A stretch of 64,000 bases of DNA, from positions 46,828-110,827 of the forward strand of contig JAHLLI010000017.1 of assembly GCA_020444245.1 (NCBI GenBank), read 5' to 3'. Under the pieces are notes generated by a model, which ran no database searches, was not told where the DNA came from, and saw only the letters and a list, made by a program, of their open reading frames with translations. Positions 45,812-54,130 of the stretch are shown piece after piece (the stretch's first letter is position 1; the number at the start of each line of letters is the position of its first letter). The DNA comes from Actinomycetales bacterium. GTDB lineage: Bacteria; Actinomycetota; Actinomycetes; Actinomycetales; Cellulomonadaceae. The position numbers and the translations under genes are program-made.

Positions 45812-47443
45812 ATGGATCTGCACAGAACAGCGTCAGGCGCGCCCAGAGCGCGCAGGTCGCACCTCATCGCAAGGCGGCGTTCGATCACCATCGGCGCCGT
45901 CACCGCCCTGGTGGTCGCCGGACTCACGTCCGGTGTCGCCGCATACGGACAGGAGATGTCCGCCACCACGACCCAGGCGGTGACGATCTGGGGCGACTCC
46001 CGACCGGCCGACGCGACGGTCGACTCCGACCGCACGAGCGTGGAGCTGGGCACCGCGTTCACGCCCACGGCGGACGGCACGGCCGTGGGCGTCCGCTTCT
46101 ACAAGACCCGCGCGAACAAGGGCGTCCACGTGGGGAACCTCTGGGCGGCCGACGGCAGCCGGCTGGCCACCGCGCAGTTCACCAGCGAGACCTCGCGCGG
46201 GTGGCAGACCGTCTACTTCGACAAGCCCGTGCAGCTCTCGGCCGGTGAGCGCTACGTCGCGTCCTACCTGGCGCCGCGGGGCCGCTACCTGCAGACCCAG
46301 GACTTCTGGGGTGGCTCCACCACGAGCCTGCTCGCCGTGGACCCGGGCCGCAGCGGCGTCTACGCCTACGGCAAGCGCAGCACCTTCCCGACCCAGACGT
46401 GGAACCACAGCCAGTACTGGGTCGACGTCGTCTTCGTCCCGGCGCCCGAGACCTCGACCGGTCAAGTTCCCGCGCCCGACCCGACCCCGGCACCCGCGCC
46501 TGACCCGACCCCGGCACCCGCGCCTGACCCGACTCCGGCGCCCACGCCTGACCCGACTCCGGCGCCCACGCCCGACCCGACTCCGGCGCCCACGCCCGAC
46601 CCGACCCCGGCGCCGGCACCTGACCCGACTCCGGCGCCCACGCCGACGCCGACGCCCGATCCCGCACCCAGCACCTCGGCCTTCCCGAGCGCGTCGACCA
46701 CCGGTGTCCCGGCTGGTGTGTCCCTGACGCCGTACACCGGCCCGTCGACGATCACCGCCGCCGGCACCGTCATCGACGGCAAGCTCATCACCCAGCCGTT
46801 GGTGATCGCCTCCTCGGCGAGCAACGTCACGATCCGCAACAGCAAGATCTCGGCCGAGGGCTACTGGCTGGTCCTCAACGACGCCGGCGCCAAGAACCTG
46901 CAGATCATCGACACCGAGCTGGACGGCAAGGGCAACGCCAGCGGCGACGCCGCCGTCGCCGGGTACAACTACACGCTGACCCGGGTGAACATCCACGGCA
47001 CGGTCGACGGCCTCAAGCTCGGCGCGAACGTCACGGTGCAGGACTCCTACATCCACGACCTGGTCATGACCAGCGACTCGCACAACGACGGGATGCAGTC
47101 CCTGGGTTCCGACGACGTGCTGATCCGCCACAACACGATCATCATCGGCAAGGGCTCGACCTCGGCGATCCTGCTGTCCACCGGCTCGGCGGACTCGATG
47201 CGGCGCATCACCATCGACAACAACCTGGTCGGCGGCGGCGCGTTCACCGTCTACGGCGGGTACGAGCCCGGCGTCGACAACCTGTCCAGGGTCTCCGACA
47301 TCGTGATCACCAACAACCGCGTCACCACCCAGATCTACCCGAACGGCGGCGCCTACGGGCCGTTCACCTCGGTCGGCTCCGCGGCCGTCACCATGTCCGG
47401 CAACATCTGGTACGACGGCCCCAAGGCGGGCCAGAACATCTGA
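45812..47443 (+). CDS. Secreted DUF4082 plus right-handed beta-helix protein (copy 2), c-di-GMP controlled
   Basis: A 543-residue secreted protein with the same plan as copy 1: signal peptide (about 1-46, with SITIGAVTALVVAGLTSGVA), DUF4082 domain (about 57-205, with VTIWGDSRPADATVDSD and VGVRFYKTRANKGVHVGNLW), linker of seven 8-residue units of the DPTPAPxP type, and the beta-helix (about 295-543). The helix core is identical in DNA to copy 1, while the signal, DUF4082 and linker have diverged. ATG 45812 follows GGAG at 45803. Expression is under the riboswitch just upstream, tying it to the biofilm second messenger. Confidence 0.87.
   Translation: MDLHRTASGAPRARRSHLIARRRSITIGAVTALVVAGLTSGVAAYGQEMSATTTQAVTIWGDSRPADATVDSDRTSVELGTAFTPTADGTAVGVRFYKTRANKGVHVGNLWAADGSRLATAQFTSETSRGWQTVYFDKPVQLSAGERYVASYLAPRGRYLQTQDFWGGSTTSLLAVDPGRSGVYAYGKRSTFPTQTWNHSQYWVDVVFVPAPETSTGQVPAPDPTPAPAPDPTPAPAPDPTPAPTPDPTPAPTPDPTPAPTPDPTPAPAPDPTPAPTPTPTPDPAPSTSAFPSASTTGVPAGVSLTPYTGPSTITAAGTVIDGKLITQPLVIASSASNVTIRNSKISAEGYWLVLNDAGAKNLQIIDTELDGKGNASGDAAVAGYNYTLTRVNIHGTVDGLKLGANVTVQDSYIHDLVMTSDSHNDGMQSLGSDDVLIRHNTIIIGKGSTSAILLSTGSADSMRRITIDNNLVGGGAFTVYGGYEPGVDNLSRVSDIVITNNRVTTQIYPNGGAYGPFTSVGSAAVTMSGNIWYDGPKAGQNI
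46478..46645 (+). repeat. Seven 24-bp tandem repeats coding a proline-rich linker
   Basis: Seven 24-base units of the form GACCCGACYCCGGCRCCC plus six more bases encode DPTPAPAP or DPTPAPTP. Units differ by a few silent or Ala/Thr changes. Such linkers separate domains of secreted actinobacterial proteins, and the array could vary in copy number. Confidence 0.9.
46733..47190 (+). repeat. Beta-helix core repeat, copy 2
   Basis: Identical to 44707-45164 at all 458 positions (offset 2026). Flanking sequence in the same two genes is clearly diverged, so the borders of identity are sharp. Confidence 0.97.
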
Positions 47444-47458
47444 TCGACGACGCACGAC

Positions 47459-47497
47459 GCATGACGGCCGCTGCCCGGTGGGCAGCGGCCGTCGTGC
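47459..47497. terminator. 18-bp hairpin terminator after beta-helix 2
   Basis: Arms 47459-47476 and 47480-47497 pair over 18 bases with one wobble, around a 3-base loop. Confidence 0.88.
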
Positions 47498-47717
47498 ATA
47501 CCGTGGCGACCGCGATCGTGGGAATTGTCCGGAGCGCGAAACGTCCCCGATATCCCTTTTGCACCCTTCTGCGAACAAAGTCGAATACGCATCATGAGAC
47601 ACCCTTGTGTCAACCGATCTCACAGGTTGAAACAACCGGAGAGGCCAAATCGGACGTTCTCGGACGCGCTAGGACAGGGCCCTTTCCCGGGGCCGGGTGA
47701 GTGCGGACAGTAGTGGC
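47498..47717 (+). promoter_or_regulatory. Promoter region of beta-helix 3
   Basis: No gene is seen. Positions about 47,520-47,650 are AT-richer than the surroundings, like those before copies 1 and 2. GTGTC...TCTCACAGG near 47,607-47,630 has partly symmetrical ends. TTGCAC at 47559-47564 could be a -35. No riboswitch core is present. Confidence 0.35.
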
Positions 47718-48662
47718 ATGGACCGAGCACCCTCCAGGCTCGCCCCGCGCCGCTGGCTCATCGCCGGCGCCGTCGCCGTGGCAGTCCTCGCTGCGCCCGC
47801 AGCCGCTTCCGGCACCCAGTTCGCCGTTCCCGCCGCCACGAGCGGCACGCTGCACGGCGAGTCGTCGAACGTCTGGGGACCGGCGACCACGAGCGGGGCC
47901 TTCCCGAGCGCGTCGAACACCGGAGTCCCGGCGGGTGTGTCCCTGACCACCTACACCGGCCCGTCGACGATCACTGCCGCCGGGACCGTCATCGACGGCA
48001 AGCTCGTCACCAAGCCCCTGGTGATCGCCGCCTCGGCCAGCAACGTCACGATCCGCAACAGCAAGATCTCGGCCGAGGGCTACTGGCTGGTCCTCAACGA
48101 CGCCGGCGCCAAGAACCTGCAGATCATCGACACCGAGCTGGACGGCAAGGGCAACGCCAGCGGCGACGCCGCCGTCGCCGGGTACAACTACACGCTGACC
48201 CGGGTGAACATCCACGGCACGGTCGACGGCCTCAAGCTCGGCGCGAACGTCACGGTGCAGGACTCCTACATCCACGACCTGGTCATGACCAGCGACTCGC
48301 ACAACGACGGGATGCAGTCCCTGGGTTCCGACGACGTGCTGATCCGCCACAACACGATCATCATCGGCAAGGGCTCGACCTCGGCGATCCTGCTGTCCAC
48401 CGGCTCCGGCGCCCAGCGGGACTTCACCATCGACTCCAACCTCGTCGGCGGCGGCGCATTCACCATCTACGGCGGATACGAGCCCGGCGTCGACAGCCTG
48501 TCGCAGGTCTCCAACATCGTCATCACCAACAACCGCGTCACCACCCAGATCTACCCGAACGGCGGCGCCTACGGGCCGTTCACGTCCGTCGGCTCGGCCG
48601 CAGTCACGATGCGCGGCAACGTCTGGCACGACGGACCCAAGGCGGGCCAGGCCATCAACTGA
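47718..48662 (+). CDS. Secreted right-handed beta-helix protein (copy 3, no DUF4082)
   Basis: A 314-residue secreted protein. A signal peptide (APRRWLIAGAVAVAVLAAPA, about 1-33) is followed by a short spacer and the same beta-helix domain as copies 1 and 2; the DUF4082 domain and proline linker are missing. DNA of the core (48039-48406) is identical to both others; the flanks are closer to copy 2 (NRVTTQIYPNGGAYGPFTSV). ATG 47718 is preferred for the signal peptide; GTG 47697 in the same frame is an alternative and neither has a strong ribosome binding site. Confidence 0.82.
   Translation: MDRAPSRLAPRRWLIAGAVAVAVLAAPAAASGTQFAVPAATSGTLHGESSNVWGPATTSGAFPSASNTGVPAGVSLTTYTGPSTITAAGTVIDGKLVTKPLVIAASASNVTIRNSKISAEGYWLVLNDAGAKNLQIIDTELDGKGNASGDAAVAGYNYTLTRVNIHGTVDGLKLGANVTVQDSYIHDLVMTSDSHNDGMQSLGSDDVLIRHNTIIIGKGSTSAILLSTGSGAQRDFTIDSNLVGGGAFTIYGGYEPGVDSLSQVSNIVITNNRVTTQIYPNGGAYGPFTSVGSAAVTMRGNVWHDGPKAGQAIN
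48039..48406 (+). repeat. Beta-helix core repeat, copy 3 (368 bp shared by all three)
   Basis: These 368 bases are identical to 44794-45161 and to 46820-47187. Upstream of 48039 the copy differs at many positions (for example LVTKPLVIAA against LITQPLVIAS), so the tract is shorter here than between copies 1 and 2. Confidence 0.97.
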
Positions 48663-48691
48663 CACCACCGACCGCGTCGGCCGCGATCCCG

Positions 48692-48697
48692 TAGGAT
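48692..48697 (+). promoter_or_regulatory. -10 element before GT2/deacetylase operon
   Basis: TAGGAT fits the -10 pattern and lies 90 bases before the start at 48787, which has its own GGAGG ribosome binding site. Confidence 0.35.
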
Positions 48698-48786
48698 CTG
48701 CTCGCGTCCGGCGCGGTCGTGTGCTCGCCGGGGAACCCACGGCAGCCGGGAGGTCGCATGCCCGGGCACGCGACCGGAGGCGCCCG

Positions 48787-49656
48787 GTGACCAGCGTGAT
48801 CATCGCAGCGTTCAACGAGGCCGCCGTCATCGGCCGCAACCTGGACCTGCTGCTCGCCGGAGCCGAGCCGGGCGAGCTCGACGTGGTCGTGGTCGCCAAC
48901 GGATGCACCGACGAGACCGCCGAGGTGGCCCGCCGTCGCGGCGTCCGAGTCCTCGAGCTGGCCGAGCCCGGGAAGGCCGGGGCCCTGAACGCGGGTGACG
49001 ACGCGGCCGAGCACGGCCTGCGGGTGTACCTCGACGCCGACATCGCGGCGAGTGCCGCGACCGTCCGAGCGCTCGCCGCCGCCCTCACGACGGCCCCGTC
49101 CAGCGGCGGGCCCACCCCCCTGGTCGCCGTCCCGGCCCGCCGCCTGGTGCTGGACGGCCGGCCGATCGTGGTGCGGGCGTACTACGCGATCCAGTCCCGG
49201 CTGCCGGCCGCACGTTCCGGGCTGTACGGCCGAGGGATGATCGCCCTGTCCCCCGACGGTCGGGCACGATTCGACCGCTTCCCCGACGTCCTGGCCGACG
49301 ACCTCTTCCTGGACTCGCTGTTCACCGATGACGAGCGCGTCGTCGTGGCGAGCGTCCGGACCGCGGTCCAGACCCCGCGGCGCACCGGAGATCTCGTGCG
49401 CCGCCTGACCAGGGTGCGCCGAGGCAACGCCGCGCTGCGGGCCCGCCCGGCAGTGGCGGGGAGCCCGGGTGTCCGGGCGTCCTCGCGGACGAGCTGGCTG
49501 CGCGACGTGGTGCTGCCGCGGCCCTGGCTCGCCCCGGCCGGAGTCGTCTACGCGGCCGTCACGCTGCTCGCCGAGGTACGCGCCCGACGCGACTCCGGCG
49601 GCTGGGAGCACGACACGTCGTCCCGCCGGGGCACGGAACCGGGGGGAACGGTCTGA
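48787..49656 (+). CDS. Glycosyltransferase family 2 protein
   Basis: A 289-residue GT-A enzyme. TSVIIAAFNEAAVIGRNLD opens the nucleotide-binding half, and the metal-binding DxD is in RVYLDADIAAS. GLYGRGMIALSPDGRARFDR and DVLADDLFLDSLFTDDER form the acceptor side. GTG 48787 follows GGAGG. It is coupled by overlapping TGATG to the polysaccharide deacetylase gene, so the two may act on the same glycan. Confidence 0.9.
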   Translation: MTSVIIAAFNEAAVIGRNLDLLLAGAEPGELDVVVVANGCTDETAEVARRRGVRVLELAEPGKAGALNAGDDAAEHGLRVYLDADIAASAATVRALAAALTTAPSSGGPTPLVAVPARRLVLDGRPIVVRAYYAIQSRLPAARSGLYGRGMIALSPDGRARFDRFPDVLADDLFLDSLFTDDERVVVASVRTAVQTPRRTGDLVRRLTRVRRGNAALRARPAVAGSPGVRASSRTSWLRDVVLPRPWLAPAGVVYAAVTLLAEVRARRDSGGWEHDTSSRRGTEPGGTV

Positions 49657-50315
49657 TGGCCACGATCCGCAACATCTGCTTCCACGGCGTGGGCACGCCC
49701 GCGCGCGCGATCGACGACGCCGAGGCGCGCTACTGGGTGAGCCGCGACTCCTACCTGCGGATCCTCGACGAGCTCGCGACCTGGCCCGCGGTGCACCTGT
49801 CGTTCGACGACGGCAACGCCTCCGACCTCGAGCTCGCTGCACCGGCGCTGGTGGAGCGCGGCCTGCGGGCGACCTTCTTCGTGCTCGCCGGACGACTCGA
49901 CACCTCGGGCAGCCTCGCGTCCGACCAGGTGCGGGAGCTGCGCCGCCTCGGCATGGACGTCGGCGCGCACGGCATGGACCACGTGTCGTGGCGGTCGATG
50001 ACCCCCGAGGTCCGCGAGCGCGAGCTCGTCGAGGCTCGTGCGATCATCGCCGACCTCGCCGGCGACGTCCGCGAGGCTGCGCTGCCCCGCGGGCAGTACG
50101 ACCGCACCGTGCTGGGCTGGCTGCGCCGACTGGGCTACCTGCGGGTCCACACCTCGGACCGGCGCCCGGCCCGTGCGGACGCGTGGATCCAGCCGCGCTT
50201 CAGCGTGACGCGGGACGACACCCCGGCCACGCTGGTCGGCAGCGTGCTGCGTCCGCGGCCCGCCCACCAGCGGCTGCTCCTGGAGGCCAAGGGGCTCGCC
50301 AAGCGCCTACGGTGA
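49656..50315 (+). CDS. Polysaccharide deacetylase (NodB fold)
   Basis: A 219-residue carbohydrate esterase family 4-like protein. The catalytic acid/metal pair is Asp51-Asp52 in HLSFDDGNASD, and the metal histidines are His105 and His109 in GAHGMDH. The ALPRGQYDR segment matches motif 3. No signal peptide is visible, so it may act in the cytoplasm on a lipid-linked sugar, or be exported another way. Deacetylation of amino sugars would change charge of the EPS. It overlaps its GT2 partner and, by 9 bases, a convergent GT2 gene. Confidence 0.9.
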   Translation: MATIRNICFHGVGTPARAIDDAEARYWVSRDSYLRILDELATWPAVHLSFDDGNASDLELAAPALVERGLRATFFVLAGRLDTSGSLASDQVRELRRLGMDVGAHGMDHVSWRSMTPEVRERELVEARAIIADLAGDVREAALPRGQYDRTVLGWLRRLGYLRVHTSDRRPARADAWIQPRFSVTRDDTPATLVGSVLRPRPAHQRLLLEAKGLAKRLR

Positions 50316-51257
50316 CCCCGGCGCGACGGAGTGCGGGCCCGGCGTCTGCCGCAGGTAGCGCGGGCTGAGCAGTGCCCGCAGCGCGGCGCGGCTCGTCCGC
50401 TTGCCGAGCACCGCCCGGCTCGCCTCCCGGAGCACGAGCACCAGCCAGAAGAGCGCCGTCGCGACGCGGCCGTGCCGTCGCCCGTACAGCCGCAGCCGGT
50501 TGACCACCACCAGCCGCCAGAGCGCGGGGTTCCCGGCCGAGCCGCCCTCGAGGTGCACGGCCCTCGCCGTCGGGACGAAGACCGTGGGGAAGCCGGCGTC
50601 CCGCGCACGCAGCGCGAAGTCGGTCTCCTCCGAGTACAGGAAGTAGGACTCGTCCCACGGCCCGGCCGCGGCCCAGCACTCGGCGGAGACCAGCTGGGTC
50701 GAGCCCTCCGCCCAGTCCGTCGGACCCTCGACCTCGTACGCCGCCGGGTCGGTCACCACCTCGCCGAGGTCACGGATCCGGCCGGCCCGCTCCGCGCCGA
50801 GCAGGGCGTCGGCGACCGCCCTGCGCAGGCTCGGCTCACGCCGTCGCGACGCGATGAGGCGACCCTCGGCGTCGTCCAGCCGCGGGACCACGATGCCGGC
50901 GCCGGTGCGCCGTCGCGCCGCGAGCAGCTCGGGGACGCACCCCGGCCCGAGCCGCACGTCGGGGTTCAGCACGAGCACGGCTGTGCCGGACGGCCCGTGG
51001 CGCACGCCCTCGTTGATGCCCGCGGCGTACCCGCCGTTGCGGCCCGTCTCGACGACCGTGACGTCGGGGGCCACGCGCCGCACCAGGTCGGCAGTGCCGT
51101 CGCTCGAGCCGTTGTCCACCACGACGACCGACGCCGGCAACCCGGCGAGCCCGTCGGGCAGGGACGCCAGCAGGCCCTCGACCACGTCCGCGCTGTTGAA
51201 CGTGACCACGACCACCGTGACGCGGTCCGGCTCGTCGCGGGCGCCGTCGCGGCTCAC
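50307..51257 (-). CDS. Glycosyltransferase family 2 (rhamnosyltransferase-like)
   Basis: A 316-residue GT-A enzyme. RVTVVVVTFNSADVVEGLLA opens it; VLVLNPDVRLGPGCV and SYFLYSEETDFALRARDAGF are typical of rhamnosyl- and related transferases of surface polysaccharides. A C-terminal hydrophobic stretch (ATALFWLVLVLREASRAVLG) may attach it to the membrane. GTG 51257 overlaps the stop of a short upstream frame and has no ribosome binding site of its own. Confidence 0.9.
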   Translation of the reverse strand: MSRDGARDEPDRVTVVVVTFNSADVVEGLLASLPDGLAGLPASVVVVDNGSSDGTADLVRRVAPDVTVVETGRNGGYAAGINEGVRHGPSGTAVLVLNPDVRLGPGCVPELLAARRRTGAGIVVPRLDDAEGRLIASRRREPSLRRAVADALLGAERAGRIRDLGEVVTDPAAYEVEGPTDWAEGSTQLVSAECWAAAGPWDESYFLYSEETDFALRARDAGFPTVFVPTARAVHLEGGSAGNPALWRLVVVNRLRLYGRRHGRVATALFWLVLVLREASRAVLGKRTSRAALRALLSPRYLRQTPGPHSVAPGSP

Positions 51258-51289
51258 TGCGGGGCGTCCGGATGGTCGGTGCGACGCAT
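51254..51289 (-). CDS. Possible 11-codon leader peptide
   Basis: A short frame (ATG 51289, GAGGA ribosome binding site five bases upstream) encodes MRRTDHPDAPQ and ends in TGA overlapping the GTG of the GT2 gene. As that gene has no other ribosome binding site, the short frame probably serves translational coupling, like the one before the MFS gene. Confidence 0.4.
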   Translation of the reverse strand: MRRTDHPDAPQ

Positions 51290-51374
51290 CGAGGTCCTCA
51301 CGAGACGGTGGGTGGTGGGCCGGATTCTCGCACGGACCGCCACGGCGCGACAGCGCGGTGGCGGTCCGGTCGCC

Positions 51375-51424
51375 GGGTGAACTTCGGATGCCGATGCCCG
51401 GTGGTGCACAGGGTCGCCTATCCT
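51375..51424 (+). promoter_or_regulatory. GGGTGAA box and -10 for GT/flippase operon
   Basis: GGGTGAA at 51375-51381 and a -10 TATCCT at 51419-51424 are 38 bases apart, within one base of the spacing at 23021, 33426 and 61915. The gene begins at 51466 behind GGGAGG. Confidence 0.5.
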
Positions 51425-51465
51425 CGACCCGGTGTGACCCCGCACCCGTCCAGGGAGGTCGAGCG

Positions 51466-52701
51466 ATGGTCGCGTCACCGCGGCACGTACCCGTCTCCAT
51501 CGTGTGCGTGTACAACGACCCCGCCGTACGCCGCAGCTGTCTGGACCGCTCCGTGGACGCCGGCCTCGCCCAGGCGCCGGACACCGAGTACCTGCCGATC
51601 GACAACACGGCGCGCCAGTACCCCTCGGCGGGGGCAGCGCTGAACGCCGGGATCCGGCAGGCCCGCCACGAAGTCGTCGTCCTGGTCCACCAGGACGTGT
51701 ACCTCCACTCGCTGCCCGCGCTCGAGCGCGCCGCCGCCGCGCTGGTCGACAGCCCCGACGTGGGGTTGGTAGGTGCCGTGGGCATCACCGGGTCCGGCGC
51801 GGTCGCCGGGGTCGTGCGTGACCGGGTGGTGATGATCGGCGAGTCGGCGTCCTCGACCGACGTGGACAGCGTCGACGAGGTGCTCTTCATGATCGAGCGG
51901 GACCGCGCGGTGGCCGATCCGCTCAGCGAGGACCCCGACCTCGCCTGGCACGCCTACGCCGTCGAGTACGGCGCCCGGGTCCGCGACCAGGGCCTACGCG
52001 TGGTCGCGACGGACCTCCCGCTCACGCACAACAGCATGACGGTCAACCTCGACCGGCTGGCCGAGGCGCACGCCCGGGTCGCCGCCCTGCACCCCGGCGA
52101 CCTGCCGATGCAGACCACCTGCGGCGTCGTGCGCGAGGCCCGGCAGCGCTCGCGCTGGCGGACGGTGCTGCGCCGTCGCCGCGGCGCGGCCGCGTGGCTG
52201 CGCGAGTCCGTCCTGGCCGCTCGGCTCGCGCCGCTCAGCGGGGCCCGGGCCTCCGACGTCGCGCTCGCGGACATCCGGCTCGACATCGACGACGCACTCG
52301 AGTTGCTCGCCGCTCCTTCCTTGGAGGTCGTCAACCTCGACCCCCTTCCCGGCTCGCCGGACCTGTGGACGGTCGACGGCCTGAGCCGGCGCGGGCGCAC
52401 CGTGTCGGCCCGCGCGGGGGACGCAGGCCTGGCACTCACGGCGCTCACCGCCCGTCGGGCCGACGACGCGCTCCTGCTGACCGGCGTGGACCGGGCCACG
52501 ATGACGCGGCTGGGCCCGGCGCTGCGCGGCACGCCGCACCTGGTCGGCGTCGCACGCGACACCGGCGCCTGGGTGCTGTGCCACCCGGAGGCTCCCCGCG
52601 TCCGGTCGATGTGGCCAGGTCGCCGCAACGCCGCCTTCGGGCGCCGGCCGCGTGCGGCCCGCGCCGTCGCCGACGGCGCGCCCGCCGACCTCGCCGGCTG
52701 A
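51466..52701 (+). CDS. Glycosyltransferase family 2-like protein
   Basis: A 411-residue protein with a GT-A N-terminal half: VSIVCVYNDPAVRRSCLDRS and EVVVLVHQDVYLHSLPALER (the HQD region in place of the usual DxD). This resembles the Glyco_tranf_2_5 type. The C-terminal half (about 240-411) is without recognisable motif. It is first in a plus-strand run with a GT4 and the flippase. A non-standard metal motif makes the sugar donor uncertain. Confidence 0.8.
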   Translation: MVASPRHVPVSIVCVYNDPAVRRSCLDRSVDAGLAQAPDTEYLPIDNTARQYPSAGAALNAGIRQARHEVVVLVHQDVYLHSLPALERAAAALVDSPDVGLVGAVGITGSGAVAGVVRDRVVMIGESASSTDVDSVDEVLFMIERDRAVADPLSEDPDLAWHAYAVEYGARVRDQGLRVVATDLPLTHNSMTVNLDRLAEAHARVAALHPGDLPMQTTCGVVREARQRSRWRTVLRRRRGAAAWLRESVLAARLAPLSGARASDVALADIRLDIDDALELLAAPSLEVVNLDPLPGSPDLWTVDGLSRRGRTVSARAGDAGLALTALTARRADDALLLTGVDRATMTRLGPALRGTPHLVGVARDTGAWVLCHPEAPRVRSMWPGRRNAAFGRRPRAARAVADGAPADLAG

Positions 52702-52711
52702 CCGGACCGAC

Positions 52712-54130
52712 ATGCCCCGCCCACCCGGCTCCCCCGCAGCCACCGTCCGCGCGCTGCCGTCCACGCTCGCGGCCCGGGTCTGGGGCCTGGCCGTCACCGT
52801 CGCCGACCTGACCCCGCCGGGCGTCAGGTACGGCTACGTCCACCCGGTGGCGCGGCGGCTGCTGACCCGGCCGCTCCCGGCGCTCGGCGCAGTCCCGGGA
52901 ACGGCCTTCGCACCGCCGGCGGGACGAGCGGGGGCCGGCGGCACCGACCTGCGCGTCGGCCTCGTCGCGGACCACCTCGACGTCGGCGGCATCGGGCGCG
53001 TCGTCGAGATGCTCGCCGAGGGCCTCCGCGGCGAAGGCGTGGAACCCGTGGTGGTGTGCCCGTCCGACGGGACGCGCAGCGCACGCCTTCGCGCCCTGGG
53101 CCACGAGGTCGTCGTGGCGGGGGACGAGGACTCGGCCGACCGAGCCCTGCGCAGCGCCGGGCTCGACGTCGTGCAGGTGCACAGTGCCCCGGCGCACCTC
53201 CTGGGCCCGGCGCTCGCAGCGGGCGTCCCCGTGGTCCCCGTCCTGCACAACACCGAGATCCACTACGACGCGCCCAAGTGGCGCGAGACGGCAGACCTCT
53301 TCGACCGTGCCGCGGCGGTGATCGCCGTGAGCGAGATCGTGCGGCGCTTCCACCAGGAGCGCGTGCCCGGCCCGGCCGGGGACAAGATCACGGTCGTCCC
53401 GAACGGCGCCATGCCGATGCCCGCCGCGACACCCGAGGTGCGCGCCGAGGCCCGACGGCATCTCTCGGACCTGGTGAACGCCCCGCTGGACGGCGAGGTC
53501 GTGTTCGCCTGCCTGGCGCGCTACGACTCCCAGAAGAACATCGCCGGGACGGTGTCGTCGTTCCTCGACGCGGTGGACCGATCAGCCGTGCCGATCCGAT
53601 TGGTCGCCGCCGGCGACCCGTCGGACTGGCTGGAGCTGCGCCGAGCGGAGGCCATCCGTCGCAGCCACCGCCACGGTGGACGGGTCCACCTGCTGGGCAA
53701 CTCCGACGCGGCCGCCCTGCTCGCGGCCTCTGACGCGTTCGTGCTCAACTCGTTCTTCGAGGGCTGGCCGCTGGCGACGACCGAGGCGGTCGCGGCGGGC
53801 CTGCCGATCGTGGTGAGCGAGACCGGTGGGGCCGCCGAGCTCGTGGCCAGGGCGGCCGAGGGATCGGCGCTGGTCGACAACCCGACCGGGCCCGCGGCGT
53901 CCGTCACCGACGCCAGGGCGAGGACGGCCCGACGCCGGGCCCCCCACCAGCCCAACCGGGAGGCGCTCGCCGCTGCCGTCGCATCGCTCGCCGGGACGAT
54001 CGCCGCCCGTCCGAGCCGCCCGGCCGCCCCGGACGACCGGAGCTACGACGCGATGGTCGCCGGGCACGCCCGGATCGTCCGCGAGGCCCGTCGGGCTGGC
54101 GGCGGCACAGACCCGTCGGGCCACGCATGA
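52712..54130 (+). CDS. Glycosyltransferase family 4 protein
   Basis: A 472-residue GT-B enzyme. About 85 N-terminal residues precede the fold, which begins LRVGLVADHLDVGGIGRVVE. The donor domain shows FACLARYDSQKNIAGTVSSF, LLAASDAFVLNSFFEGWPLA and GLPIVVSETGGAAELV. An Arg/Pro-rich C-terminus follows. The stop overlaps the flippase ATG (ATGA). It likely adds one sugar of the repeat unit. Confidence 0.92.
   Translation: MPRPPGSPAATVRALPSTLAARVWGLAVTVADLTPPGVRYGYVHPVARRLLTRPLPALGAVPGTAFAPPAGRAGAGGTDLRVGLVADHLDVGGIGRVVEMLAEGLRGEGVEPVVVCPSDGTRSARLRALGHEVVVAGDEDSADRALRSAGLDVVQVHSAPAHLLGPALAAGVPVVPVLHNTEIHYDAPKWRETADLFDRAAAVIAVSEIVRRFHQERVPGPAGDKITVVPNGAMPMPAATPEVRAEARRHLSDLVNAPLDGEVVFACLARYDSQKNIAGTVSSFLDAVDRSAVPIRLVAAGDPSDWLELRRAEAIRRSHRHGGRVHLLGNSDAAALLAASDAFVLNSFFEGWPLATTEAVAAGLPIVVSETGGAAELVARAAEGSALVDNPTGPAASVTDARARTARRRAPHQPNREALAAAVASLAGTIAARPSRPAAPDDRSYDAMVAGHARIVREARRAGGGTDPSGHA

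Noticed and set aside
46478..46645. CRISPR-like array
   Set aside because: The repeated units are contiguous, without spacers, in frame and encode a proline-rich linker.
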